DNA of 64,000 nt from Aquimarina spinulae (GTDB lineage: Bacteria > Bacteroidota > Bacteroidia > Flavobacteriales > Flavobacteriaceae): NCBI RefSeq assembly GCF_943373825.1, contig NZ_CALSBP010000002.1, forward strand, positions 2,779,501-2,843,500, given 5' to 3'. The notes beneath the pieces are model-generated. The model worked only from the letters and a program-made list of their open reading frames with translations, was not told the DNA's origin and did not search any database. Position numbers and translations under genes: made by a program. Shown here piece after piece: positions 46,634 to 54,681 of the stretch; the first letter of the stretch is position 1, and every line of letters begins with the position of its first letter.

Positions 46634-46677
46634 TGAATTAAATTTTACGGTTACTAATTTTTCTTTTGCAGATAAAA

Positions 46678-47781
46678 CTATTGCTCGGCAAACCACACAA
46701 TTATTGCAATAATAATGAGTATAAACAGTACAAAGAAGAATATCTTCCAGAAAGAGTAAGGTCTGTTTCCAGAAATAGCTCCTGTTTGACCATTGATAAA
46801 GAAATTATACTTTTTACCATTAAATCGGTAAGCACTAATATATACCGGAAGCAGAATATGTTTAAAGGTCTCTTCACTTAGACTCATATCTATATGGTGT
46901 ACTCTTTGGGTATCTCCTCCTATATCACGTCTGGCCCAGGATGTAGCAATACGTTCGGCTTCTTTGGTAGATGCTAAATGACCATCTTTTAATGGAATTG
47001 TATATTTTTCGGTAACAAATCCTGCCAAAAAATTAGTATTAAAAGGTGAAAGAGCATCCAGATTCCAATTTGATATTTTTCTTGGTACCGGATTTTTATT
47101 TTGGTGTGATGCTTTGATTAAAGTATCATCAACAAAACCATTTACATTTCCGCTTGCCGGAGACCATCTTGTTCTACGTTCTTGTCGGGTTCTGGTGACA
47201 GATTTACCATTTACCGTTGTTGTATACGGAACACTAACATAATAATAGTCTCCGCGTTGTCCTGTATAGTTCGCATACAATTGAGCATCAAAGGTCCAGT
47301 ACGGTAAATAGAGGCCTTTGGTGTTTTGCGGATCTAGTGCTGCTTTTTTTAAGTTATTAGGGGCAAACCACAACCCTTTTACCCATTTTGAAAATATTTG
47401 ATGTGATTTCTTCTGATCAAATTGAAAAGGAAGAACTGCTCCCGGTAATATCCAATCCTCTTTGTATGCATCTTCTATAATCAAAGGCATGGTGCAATAC
47501 ACGCAATGCAAAGATTTGTAGTTTTCTTCAATATGTTGGTTTGCACCACAATTTTTGCAATGCAGCATCATGATTTCTTCAGAATGGGATTGAGAACCCA
47601 TTTCTTCGAGATAGGGTTTAAGTTCTAGTTCTTGAAACCCATTTTGATCATATATAATTGTTTCATGATGCCCACAATACTCGCAAGTAACCTCAGTTGT
47701 TCCAGGTTTGTATTTTAATTCTGCACCACAATTAGTACAGGATTTTTTACGTTCTGAAACTGCTTTTTTTTCTTCTTCCAT
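46678..47781 (-). CDS. Zinc-ribbon membrane-anchored protein
   Basis: 367 residues. Two zinc ribbons at the N-terminus: CTNCGAELKYKPG...CEYCGHHE (about 15-38) and CKNCGANQHIEENYKSLHC..CT (about 74-97). A ~230-residue middle domain is characteristic of bacterial 'DNA helicase PriA-like' annotated zinc-ribbon proteins that travel with SPFH proteins. The last ~22 residues are a C-terminal membrane helix (WKIFFFVLFILIIIAIIVWF). It lies directly downstream of the SPFH gene, same strand; the pair probably works together at the inner membrane. Confidence 0.78.
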   Translation of the reverse strand: MEEEKKAVSERKKSCTNCGAELKYKPGTTEVTCEYCGHHETIIYDQNGFQELELKPYLEEMGSQSHSEEIMMLHCKNCGANQHIEENYKSLHCVYCTMPLIIEDAYKEDWILPGAVLPFQFDQKKSHQIFSKWVKGLWFAPNNLKKAALDPQNTKGLYLPYWTFDAQLYANYTGQRGDYYYVSVPYTTTVNGKSVTRTRQERRTRWSPASGNVNGFVDDTLIKASHQNKNPVPRKISNWNLDALSPFNTNFLAGFVTEKYTIPLKDGHLASTKEAERIATSWARRDIGGDTQRVHHIDMSLSEETFKHILLPVYISAYRFNGKKYNFFINGQTGAISGNRPYSFWKIFFFVLFILIIIAIIVWFAEQ

Positions 47782-47819
47782 TTAGGAACTAATAATACTG
47801 GATGTTATATAGAATAGTT

Positions 47820-47872
47820 CCTTCTCCCATATGGGAGAAGGTTACGTCCTATCCCAAAATTAATTTTGGGAT
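47820..47872 (-). terminator. Two palindromic hairpins between SPFH and zinc-ribbon genes
   Basis: CCTTCTCCC/GGGAGAAGG (47820-47841) and ATCCCAAAA/TTTTGGGAT (47851-47872), both with minimal loops. They lie between the two co-directional genes and could attenuate read-through, so the pair may not be strictly co-transcribed at equal level. Confidence 0.6.
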
Positions 47873-47885
47873 GTGTTTTTATTTT

Positions 47886-49022
47886 TTAATTCCCGGGTAA
47901 TGGAGGAGGAGTGCTTCCGCCTAGAAATGATTTTAGCTCTTCTACATCTTTTAGCGCAACCCAGCTATCCATTCCTTGTTTCCATACCAAAGAATCTTTA
48001 TTTATGGTTCTATTGGCAAATAGTGCTTTTAATTGTTCAAAGGATGCGGGTCCTGCCTGTTGTCCGTTTTGAGCATAAAAATACTGTACTTGCACTGGCA
48101 TTGGTGGTGGAGCCACTGGAGTAGTTTGTTGAGGTTGTACTTGTTGTTGTCCTCCCATTGGGTTCATCATGCCTCCCATTTGCTGAGCCAGAACAAATCC
48201 CATTCCCATTCCCATTCCAGCTCCTGCTGTACCTCCTTCATTGGCTGCGGCAGCTTCAATAGCTTTTGCGGTCTTAAATTTGGTTAATTTGTCTAGATCA
48301 AGCTTATCAATTCTACTATATTCAAAGATCTCTTTTTTCAACTCCTCTGGCATAGAAACATTCTCAATAAAGAATTTTTCCAGAGAAATACCCACAGCGT
48401 TAAATTCGGGTTGCATGACCTCAAGACAAGTATCAGATAATTCTGTCGTATTAGCGGCATATAGCTCGATAGGTAAATTAGCTTCACCAACGGTATCTGT
48501 AAATCGTGTAGAGATTAAGCTTTTAAGATGCTCATTAATCTCGAAATTAGTAAAATTGGCATCTGTTCCTACAATATCAATGACAAATTTACCGGCATCA
48601 TTAATCTTAAATGCATAGGTTCCAAAAGCACGAATTTCTACAAGCCCAAAACGATCATCGTTCAAGGTAATCGGGTTTTTGGTTCCCCATTTTTCATCAG
48701 TAAATAAATGTGTATTTACAAAATATACTTCGGCTTTAAAAGGGCTATTAAATCCATATTTCCAACCTTTTAGTGTCGTTAAAATAGGTAGATTTTGTGT
48801 GTTTAAGGTATATGTTCCGGGAGTGAATACATCTGCTAGTTGTCCTTCATTAATAAAAACTGCAGTTTGTCCTTCTCTTACGATAAGCTTCGCTTCATTT
48901 TTAATTTCATTTTGATATCGTTCAAACCGATGCACAATAGTATCATCGGTATAGTCTAACCATTCTATGATATCTATAAATTCGTGGCTAAGTTTTTTCT
49001 TTATTTCGTCAAAAATTCCCAT
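47886..49022 (-). CDS. SPFH-domain protein with C-terminal GYF-like domain
   Basis: 378 residues from the ATG at 49020-49022 (MGIFDEIKKKLSHEFIDIIE); a longer frame from 49112 has a poor start. The SPFH/virion-core-like domain spans roughly 20-280 (IVREGQTAVFINEGQLAD, FTPGTYTLNTQNLP, RAFGTYAFKIND, LKSLISTRFTD). An alanine/glycine/methionine-glutamine stretch follows, then a GYF_2-like domain (FYAQNGQQAGPASFEQLKALF, W KQGMDSW) at the C-terminus. Such proteins form membrane-associated ring or scaffold assemblies. Partner zinc-ribbon gene downstream. Confidence 0.87.
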   Translation of the reverse strand: MGIFDEIKKKLSHEFIDIIEWLDYTDDTIVHRFERYQNEIKNEAKLIVREGQTAVFINEGQLADVFTPGTYTLNTQNLPILTTLKGWKYGFNSPFKAEVYFVNTHLFTDEKWGTKNPITLNDDRFGLVEIRAFGTYAFKINDAGKFVIDIVGTDANFTNFEINEHLKSLISTRFTDTVGEANLPIELYAANTTELSDTCLEVMQPEFNAVGISLEKFFIENVSMPEELKKEIFEYSRIDKLDLDKLTKFKTAKAIEAAAANEGGTAGAGMGMGMGFVLAQQMGGMMNPMGGQQQVQPQQTTPVAPPPMPVQVQYFYAQNGQQAGPASFEQLKALFANRTINKDSLVWKQGMDSWVALKDVEELKSFLGGSTPPPLPGN

Positions 49023-49236
49023 TGATGAGTTGATTTTAAATTTGTGTTCTAAAGCTACAAAATTGAAAGGTTGATGAAAAATTTTTTTCAGCCAATCTGA
49101 AGTAGACAGCATATAAATAGGAATCTGAATTTTTAATTTTGAAAAAACAATGTTTTTGCACTGTAATTGTTAAACTGATATTGCTTGAAGAATTGAGCTG
49201 ATCTTGAATTCATTAACTAAATTAAACATTAGGAAA

Positions 49237-50613
49237 TCACTTAAGGAAGCTATCCATCAATATTGTAAAGCTGTTTCTGGAAGGAATGTTAGTAATTGCA
49301 TCAATAGTTGCATTAAGTGTTGCTGTTCCTTCAACATCATCCAATTGAAAAACTCTTGCATCATTTCCAACACCTATTTGAAGTTCTTCAATATCAGTGA
49401 TATAGAAGTATGCTGTATTAACATGACCACTAATGGATATGTATTGCAACGTCATCGTTTTTTGCCCATCTGGACCAGGAGGTGCAGTGATGTAATATCT
49501 TGCAGTTTCATCATGAGTAGTTGGGTCGTCAATTACAGTTTCATAATTGTGACCTATCATTACAAGAAGTGTCCCTTGTTCTACATCTCCTGGTGAAGTA
49601 ACGATTCTGGTATTAGAAGGGATTCCCAGGACTAAACGATCAATACCAGTATCAGACCAAAGTGCATTTCCCCATGCTCCTCCTCCAAAAAAATTAGGAC
49701 CAAGCCATGTATTTGGTTGTTGATTTACTTCATCTACATGCCAGACAAAAAGATCTCCGCCATTTCCGCCAAAGACTCTAAAATCACGTGCATTTCCTCC
49801 TATAACAACAATATCTGTCCCATCGTAAGTATCCAATGCATCTGTTCTACCATCGTTTCCATTTCCGGCATCTATTGCTGCTCTTTCCCAGTTGTTTACA
49901 AAAATCAAATCGTTTCCAGGGCCTGTATGAATACTGGTGGTCATAATATCATATACCCCTGGATTTAATACTTCTGCGCTTCCAATAATTACTAGATCAT
50001 TATCATGCTGGTGGCCCGTTGCACTAGAACCTGTTCTGACTGCTGCTGAATGGCTATGACGAAACCTTAACATATCTGGGCCGTCACCAAAATTTACAGG
50101 ATCTCCATACATAGGATTGCCTGCCGAACTAAAAGAACCTTGCAATCCTAAATCAATAATATCAGTACCTGGTGAACCATAAAATAGTTCTAGGTGTGAA
50201 GTCACATCAACTCCGGTAATTACGTTGCGATTGAGTCTCCAACCAAATTCTTGGTTAGAAAAATCAACAAGTAGGTCAAAGTCTCCTACAGAATTTGAAA
50301 ACCCTCGCCAATTTGCCAATAATGAGGTAATGTTCCAATCCCATTTTCCGGGAGGCAAAATAGGAGAAGCTTCCCCTTCCACAGTATGTCCATCAAAATA
50401 AATCTCATCGTAAAGACCATCGATAGGAAAGTCATCGGAGGTAGGCTCCCAGGAACCATCCCAAGAATATGCATTGTGTTTTAATGGCCAATTGGTGTCG
50501 AAATCATCAATAATATCCGAATCGGGAATCTCATCTATAAAAAAAGACTCATCTGTACAGCTCCCTGTGAATATAACTATAAGAAGACAGAAACATTTAA
50601 TACTATTTTGCAT
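49237..50613 (-). CDS. Lipoprotein with RTX-like calcium-binding repeats
   Basis: 458 residues from the ATG at 50611-50613 (lipobox FTGSC); the upstream ORF extension is rejected. Middle part has glycine/aspartate nonapeptide-like motifs: GPGNDLIFV, AGNGNDGRTD, YDGTDIVVIGG, FGGNGGDLFVW, typical of hemolysin-type calcium-binding repeats, here unusually carried on a lipoprotein. Beta-helix fold is likely. It has no copy of the 21-bp box array found before the genes to its right, so it seems outside that regulon. Confidence 0.68.
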   Translation of the reverse strand: MQNSIKCFCLLIVIFTGSCTDESFFIDEIPDSDIIDDFDTNWPLKHNAYSWDGSWEPTSDDFPIDGLYDEIYFDGHTVEGEASPILPPGKWDWNITSLLANWRGFSNSVGDFDLLVDFSNQEFGWRLNRNVITGVDVTSHLELFYGSPGTDIIDLGLQGSFSSAGNPMYGDPVNFGDGPDMLRFRHSHSAAVRTGSSATGHQHDNDLVIIGSAEVLNPGVYDIMTTSIHTGPGNDLIFVNNWERAAIDAGNGNDGRTDALDTYDGTDIVVIGGNARDFRVFGGNGGDLFVWHVDEVNQQPNTWLGPNFFGGGAWGNALWSDTGIDRLVLGIPSNTRIVTSPGDVEQGTLLVMIGHNYETVIDDPTTHDETARYYITAPPGPDGQKTMTLQYISISGHVNTAYFYITDIEELQIGVGNDARVFQLDDVEGTATLNATIDAITNIPSRNSFTILMDSFLK

Positions 50614-51017
50614 TGCGTAACCCTTCTTTGAGGTAGGTTTTGTGTAGTTAAATTTGATTCTCAAATTATCCAATTTTTATTAAAATATTATTAAGTAACA
50701 CTCTCTAACTCTTGATCGAATTAGAGAGTGCGGGGATATTTAGTAACCCAGATGGGGAATTAGAAGATTGGAAAACATTTAAAACGGTGTAGTGATATTG
50801 AATTCAAAAAATATACTACACAAACTACTCCTGGGTTACTTATAAAACTATATGTTATCAATGTTTGACAAGATGTTTTTTAAAATACTATACTCAATAT
50901 AGTTTAAACCCATATACGCAACGAGCGTATAGAAGGGCCACTAAATGATGCATAATAATTGCCTTTATGATCTTTTATGCTCCATCAGATTAAAACCAGA
51001 GTGGGGCATAATTTTTT
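50614..51017. other. Intergenic region with a terminator hairpin
   Basis: Contains the hairpin CACTCTCTAA (50699-50708) / TTAGAGAGTG (50721-50730), a likely terminator of the peptide gene on the minus strand; a near-identical hairpin sits at 51534-51565. The rest is AT-rich and holds the promoter of the RTX-like lipoprotein gene, without a box array. Confidence 0.55.
50699..50730 (-). terminator. Terminator hairpin, CACTCTCTAA type
   Basis: Ten-base stem with a 12-nt loop, minus-strand downstream of the peptide gene. Repeated at 51534-51565 after the hydrolase gene. Confidence 0.65.
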
Positions 51018-51206
51018 TTAGTGTCTATAATTAGAGCAATAGCATTCTCCATTATGAAGAGCTCCTGTGTCATGTCCAAGACTTTTACAGTACTGACAAC
51101 ACTGTCCGCAATAGCTAGTAATGAATAATCCTCCGCCAGCAATTCCTTTTTGCTGTTTTTTGTCAATTTTTTTGACATTTTCTAAGTTTAAAATTTTGTT
51201 TAACAT
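51018..51206 (-). CDS. Double-glycine leader, cysteine-rich secreted peptide precursor
   Basis: 62 residues. The leader MLNKILNLENVKKIDKKQQ, then GIAGG, has the flavobacterial bacteriocin/natural-product precursor form (short hydrophobic start, VKKI(D/S)KxQQK, glycine doublet). Processing by a C39-type peptidase/ABC exporter would be expected after GG; none is in the window. The core (about 36 residues) has six cysteines in the order C-x2-CC-x2-C-x14-C-x-C, likely disulfide-bonded or modified. Its promoter region is homologous to that of the lipoprotein gene at 60802 and holds three boxes of the LytTR-like array, so it belongs to the local regulon. It could be a bacteriocin or a signalling peptide. 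Confidence 0.78.
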   Translation of the reverse strand: MLNKILNLENVKKIDKKQQKGIAGGGLFITSYCGQCCQYCKSLGHDTGALHNGECYCSNYRH

Positions 51207-51298
51207 GATGTGAAATGTTATGATTTTTTAAATAACTATACTGATTTATATCAAGAGTTTAGATATTACACTCTAACTCTATCATATCAGCGTTTGGG

Positions 51299-51382
51299 TA
51301 AATTTAGAGCATTAATTAAGAGTTGTGAGGTGCAATTGACAAAAGGTATGTTTCAATAGATGAGTATAGCTTTTTAATTGAT
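51299..51382 (-). promoter_or_regulatory. LytTR-like three-box promoter of the peptide gene
   Basis: Boxes on the + strand at 51331 (TGCAATTGAC), 51352 (TTCAATAGAT) and 51373 (TTTAATTGAT), exact 21-bp period. A TAAATTTA -7-like element lies at 51299-51306, 32 bp from the first box. It is 93 bp from the start codon, further than in the lipoprotein genes. Confidence 0.75.
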
Positions 51383-51420
51383 CATCGAACAAATTGGTTG
51401 TTGTTAAAATAAGAAGAACC

Positions 51421-51446
51421 CCCTAATCCCAAATTTGAGATTAGGG
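51421..51446 (-). terminator. Terminator hairpin, CCCTAATCCC family, copy 1
   Basis: CCCTAATCCCAAATTT with its complement (one mismatch), then TTCTTCTTATTTT on the minus strand. It insulates the peptide promoter from the hydrolase gene. Confidence 0.78.
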
Positions 51447-51533
51447 AGAACTCCTTCCTAACTTAATTAAACAGTTATTAACAAACATTGTAGGTATAAT
51501 ACTACCTATAAATGGATAGTTCTACTATGAAAA

Positions 51534-51565
51534 CACTCTCTAACCCCTGATCAAATTAGAGAGTG
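51534..51565 (-). terminator. Terminator hairpin after the first hydrolase gene
   Basis: CACTCTCTAA / TTAGAGAGTG, copy of the hairpin at 50699-50730. About 110 bp after the stop at 51675, with the CCCTAATCCC hairpin further on, so two terminators in series. Confidence 0.65.
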
Positions 51566-51674
51566 AGAGGAGTATGTAGCAACCTAAGTAAGATTGGGAA
51601 TAGGAAAACATTTAAAACGGTATAGTGATATTAGCTTCAAAAAAGATCCTATGTGCTATACAAATTATTAAGGG

Positions 51675-53273
51675 TTACTTATAAAACTCTAAATTATCAA
51701 TCATTATAGCTCCTGTTTCATGACCCGGAACATCAAATACCAGAAATACTTCTTTTATATTTGAAAGGTTAATATTGTTACCAAATGCATTTAATGGGAT
51801 TAGTGTACTGGTCATGGCACTTTTTGTAAGTTTAGAAATGGGGGGTGTTTGTTCTATTATCCCGGGTTTGATATGTCCGCTGTGTTTTATAGGATAGGGG
51901 ATCACACCAAAATCACTGATCTTCACTTTTTTTGAATATATACCTTGCTTATCCTTAAGTCTGATGTAAAAATCCTGCTCTTTATCTGTGGTGTTATAAA
52001 TGTTCTTATAAATTTGGGATGCTCTGATACTTAGAAATGAATATGAGGATAAATTATAGGAAGAAGGATATTTAAATTTTACAAACGAACTTCCTACCTT
52101 TCTTTTGGTCCATGTTATCCTCATTGCTTTGGTATGATGAGGTGAGTTAGGATGAATTTCCCAACTATTTCCTACTTTCATTGTAATAATCCCACTAGAA
52201 GACTTAACAATAGCTCCACCTTTATAATTTATAGTAGCCGAATTGTTTTCAAAGTTAGCAAGTACAATTTTTTTGGCGTCGGTATGTTGTTGATAAAACT
52301 CAGATACATCATTTAGAGGCATATTAGATGGTTTTCTCTGATATTTAAAAAACTGGTCGTATTGTGGACGATTTTCAAGATATAATTTCAGATGTGCCAA
52401 TATATAGGCATTGATCACTTTATTTTGATTAACACCACTATAGATATAGCTAGGGAAGGATTGACTCTTATCAGAATACACTCTATGTCTTCCATCTTTA
52501 AAAAAGATCATATCCTTTGTAGGAAATATATTACTAAAAGTTTGTGTTTCTGTAGAACACTCATCATAAAATTTAAAACCACTTTCTTCTCTTCCGGCGG
52601 TATTTTTCCCCCCATACACATCATCATCATTACCAGAGTATATGACCAATAGTCCTTTGATGGTATTAATAAGGTTATGTTTAACAAACATATCATTCTG
52701 AACTGATGGAGCGAGTGCTATTACAGATTTTACATTTTTACCTGTTGTGGTTTCGAGATCATCGGCAAATCTCACTACGGCTCCACCACCCATGCTATGT
52801 CCTATGAGCGCTATAGAGTTAGTCAGGTTCGGATATGTATTGTATAACCAGTTGATATGTTTTGTCATTTCTGTATTTACACTCAGATCATGTTTATGTG
52901 ATTCCCATTGTATACTTGCGCTGGCAATACCGTATTTGGCAAGATGTCTTTGTAAAACATCATATTCGTTGTGCTTAAATCCATCTCCATGCATGATTAA
53001 TGCGAAAGGATAATTTGAAGGCCCACCGGCCGGCATATAATATTTGCCTTTATGTTCTTCTTGGTTTTGTATAAAAGAATATTCTTTAGCTTTATAGTTA
53101 TAGGGCCCATCAGATATAATCGGAGGAAGGGGAGCGTCAAAAACTAACCCTTTGTTTTCAACTAAGGTTTCATTTTCTAATACCATGCCCTCTTCGTAGT
53201 TGCACGAATAGAAAAAGAAAATAGTAAGTACGGTTAAGACTCCTGCTAAATTTAATTTAATGTTGTATTTCAT
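51675..53273 (-). CDS. Alpha/beta-hydrolase lipoprotein, copy 1
   Basis: 532 residues from the ATG at 53271-53273. Lipoprotein signal (FFYSC, cysteine ~24). Alpha/beta-hydrolase domain, residues ~70-310: PFALIMHGDGF (oxyanion HG), ALIGHSMGGGAVVRFADD (nucleophile serine), LLVIYSGNDDDVYG (acid), FFKDGRHRVYSD (histidine). This is the dienelactone/cutinase-like order. The last ~200 residues form a beta-sandwich (SSGIITMKVGNSWEIHPNSPHH to EKGAIMIDN-like IMIDNLEFYK), resembling a carbohydrate-binding module. A near-identical second copy lies at 54682. Likely a surface esterase or polysaccharide-linked hydrolase; substrate unknown. Own promoter with three boxes. Confidence 0.82.
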   Translation of the reverse strand: MKYNIKLNLAGVLTVLTIFFFYSCNYEEGMVLENETLVENKGLVFDAPLPPIISDGPYNYKAKEYSFIQNQEEHKGKYYMPAGGPSNYPFALIMHGDGFKHNEYDVLQRHLAKYGIASASIQWESHKHDLSVNTEMTKHINWLYNTYPNLTNSIALIGHSMGGGAVVRFADDLETTTGKNVKSVIALAPSVQNDMFVKHNLINTIKGLLVIYSGNDDDVYGGKNTAGREESGFKFYDECSTETQTFSNIFPTKDMIFFKDGRHRVYSDKSQSFPSYIYSGVNQNKVINAYILAHLKLYLENRPQYDQFFKYQRKPSNMPLNDVSEFYQQHTDAKKIVLANFENNSATINYKGGAIVKSSSGIITMKVGNSWEIHPNSPHHTKAMRITWTKRKVGSSFVKFKYPSSYNLSSYSFLSIRASQIYKNIYNTTDKEQDFYIRLKDKQGIYSKKVKISDFGVIPYPIKHSGHIKPGIIEQTPPISKLTKSAMTSTLIPLNAFGNNINLSNIKEVFLVFDVPGHETGAIMIDNLEFYK

Positions 53274-53299
53274 AATTTGTGTCTTGAATAGGTCATGAT

Positions 53300-53384
53300 C
53301 AAACATAAGATCAATAGAAAATAATATTAATATAGAATTGAAGGTTGTATGTTTTCAATTGACAAATATCTACTGTCACTTGAT
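53300..53384 (-). promoter_or_regulatory. LytTR-like three-box promoter of hydrolase copy 1
   Basis: Boxes at 53333 (TAGAATTGAA), 53354 (TTCAATTGAC), 53375 (GTCACTTGAT); -7 element TATGTTTG (minus strand, 53307-53300), 33 bp from the first box; 27 bp to the start codon. Confidence 0.8.
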
Positions 53385-53519
53385 GTAACAACAAACCTCT
53401 CTTTTTTGTTTTTTTACAATAGTAATGATGTAATTATGGTTTATAATGATAAAACCCTCGTTTGGTTTGGCAATTTTTTGTGTTATGTAGATAAAGGAGT
53501 GATTTAACTCTTAAACTTT

Positions 53520-54359
53520 CTAATAATCAGTAATATTGAAATCCGAATATCCTGAGAAGGTTATACTCCCCGAAAAAGAAGTGTTAAATGGCCTTAAATT
53601 GGTAACTGTTATTTTCTGAATGTAACTTTTAGCAAAAAATGTTTTTGCATAATATTTATGTTTGCGTTTTGGGATAATGGTTGTAGAAATAAGCTTATTA
53701 TTACCAACTAAACTAGAACTGGTATAATGCCTAAGGTATATATTTCGATCATACGAACAATTAGTTATACCGAATTCGACACGTCGGCAGTTATCATTCC
53801 CTGTACTTTTATCAGCACTACTTAAAAAAGCTGAGTAGTTATGATTGACAAATATTTCTCTGTAAAAATCATTTGTTTCTATGGGAGTTCTTTGAGATGG
53901 ATAGTTGCAAAGAACTAAATAATCCTTTGTTGTACGATTTAAAAATGATTTGGCAACAGTGAGGTTTACACTATGTTTTTCTATTGTACCTCGTTGTAAT
54001 GCTTTTTCTTTGATTTTTTGATTTTCTTCTAATTTGATAAGATCTATAGGTACAGTTACATTTTCGTTGGTTAAAGTTAAAAAACGATGTAGTAGACTTA
54101 AATCATTTAACCCATCTAATTCGCCAAAATTATCAGAGTCTCCTGAGGCTTCAAAGACAATACCATCAACTTCTGTTTTAAAAATAATTGTAGTACCATT
54201 AGGCAAGCTTATTGTTGCTAAAGTTTTAGATGTTAAAGTGGGTATTTCTATTGATTCTTCAGTTTCAAGGATAGCATTTTCTTCAGGGCTACAAGAATAG
54301 CATATGAAAAGGGTGAATATTATGATTCTTGCTAAATTAAATTTGATTTTGTGTTTCAT
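53520..54359 (-). CDS. Mosaic paralogous lipoprotein 1
   Basis: 279 residues from ATG 54357-54359. Lipobox YSCS. N-terminal half shared with three paralogues at 57425, 58592 and 59674 (TLATISLPNGTTIIFKTEVD, ASGDSDNFGELDGLNDLSLL, IKEKALQRGTIEKHSVN). C-terminal half belongs to the 'CNYP / NDNCRRVEFGITNCSY / RKHKYYAKTF' type, shared best with 59674. The C-terminal cysteines (CNYPS, CRRVEFGITNC) probably form disulfides. No enzymatic motif; the set looks like diversified surface proteins. Own three-box promoter, CCCTAATCCC terminator upstream. Confidence 0.75.
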   Translation of the reverse strand: MKHKIKFNLARIIIFTLFICYSCSPEENAILETEESIEIPTLTSKTLATISLPNGTTIIFKTEVDGIVFEASGDSDNFGELDGLNDLSLLHRFLTLTNENVTVPIDLIKLEENQKIKEKALQRGTIEKHSVNLTVAKSFLNRTTKDYLVLCNYPSQRTPIETNDFYREIFVNHNYSAFLSSADKSTGNDNCRRVEFGITNCSYDRNIYLRHYTSSSLVGNNKLISTTIIPKRKHKYYAKTFFAKSYIQKITVTNLRPFNTSFSGSITFSGYSDFNITDY

Positions 54360-54383
54360 GGTTATAAGTTTTAAGATCAAAAT

Positions 54384-54468
54384 CAAACTTAAAGACTTCA
54401 GAAAATAATGATCAGGTAGAATTAATACTTATCTAGTTTCAATTGATAGATATAGTTTTTCATTTGAT
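54384..54468 (-). promoter_or_regulatory. LytTR-like three-box promoter of lipoprotein 1
   Basis: Boxes 54417 (TAGAATTAAT), 54438 (TTCAATTGAT), 54459 (TTCATTTGAT); -7 element TAAGTTTG (minus strand, 54391-54384), 33 bp from the first box; 25 bp to the start codon. Confidence 0.85.
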
Positions 54469-54533
54469 AGTTGAACAAATTGACATAATCAATGATAATA
54501 TATTAAAGTGTTTATTGTTAAAATAAGAAGAAC

Positions 54534-54559
54534 CCCTAATCCCAAATTTGGGATTAGGG
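54534..54559 (-). terminator. Terminator hairpin, CCCTAATCCC family, copy 2
   Basis: Perfect palindrome with arms CCCTAATCCCAAA / TTTGGGATTAGGG followed by GGTTCTTCTTATTTT on the minus strand. Ends the transcript of hydrolase copy 2. Confidence 0.85.
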
Positions 54560-54681
54560 AGAACTCCTTTCCTTACTTAACTCAACTTAAGTAACAAAAG
54601 TTGTAAGTATGAGTCTACCTACAAAATCAATGATTATACTGTAAAAACACTTTCTAATTCGATTAAGAGTTAGATAAGGAG

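Noticed and set aside
49237..50900. RTX-like lipoprotein as a ninth member of the box regulon
   Set aside because: No TTCAATTGAT-like boxes or correctly spaced -7 element were found upstream of 50613.
50990..51178. Alternative 62-residue frame overlapping the peptide gene
   Set aside because: It lacks any leader pattern and starts inside the other ORF; the frame 51018-51206 has the full double-glycine leader and the right distance to the promoter.
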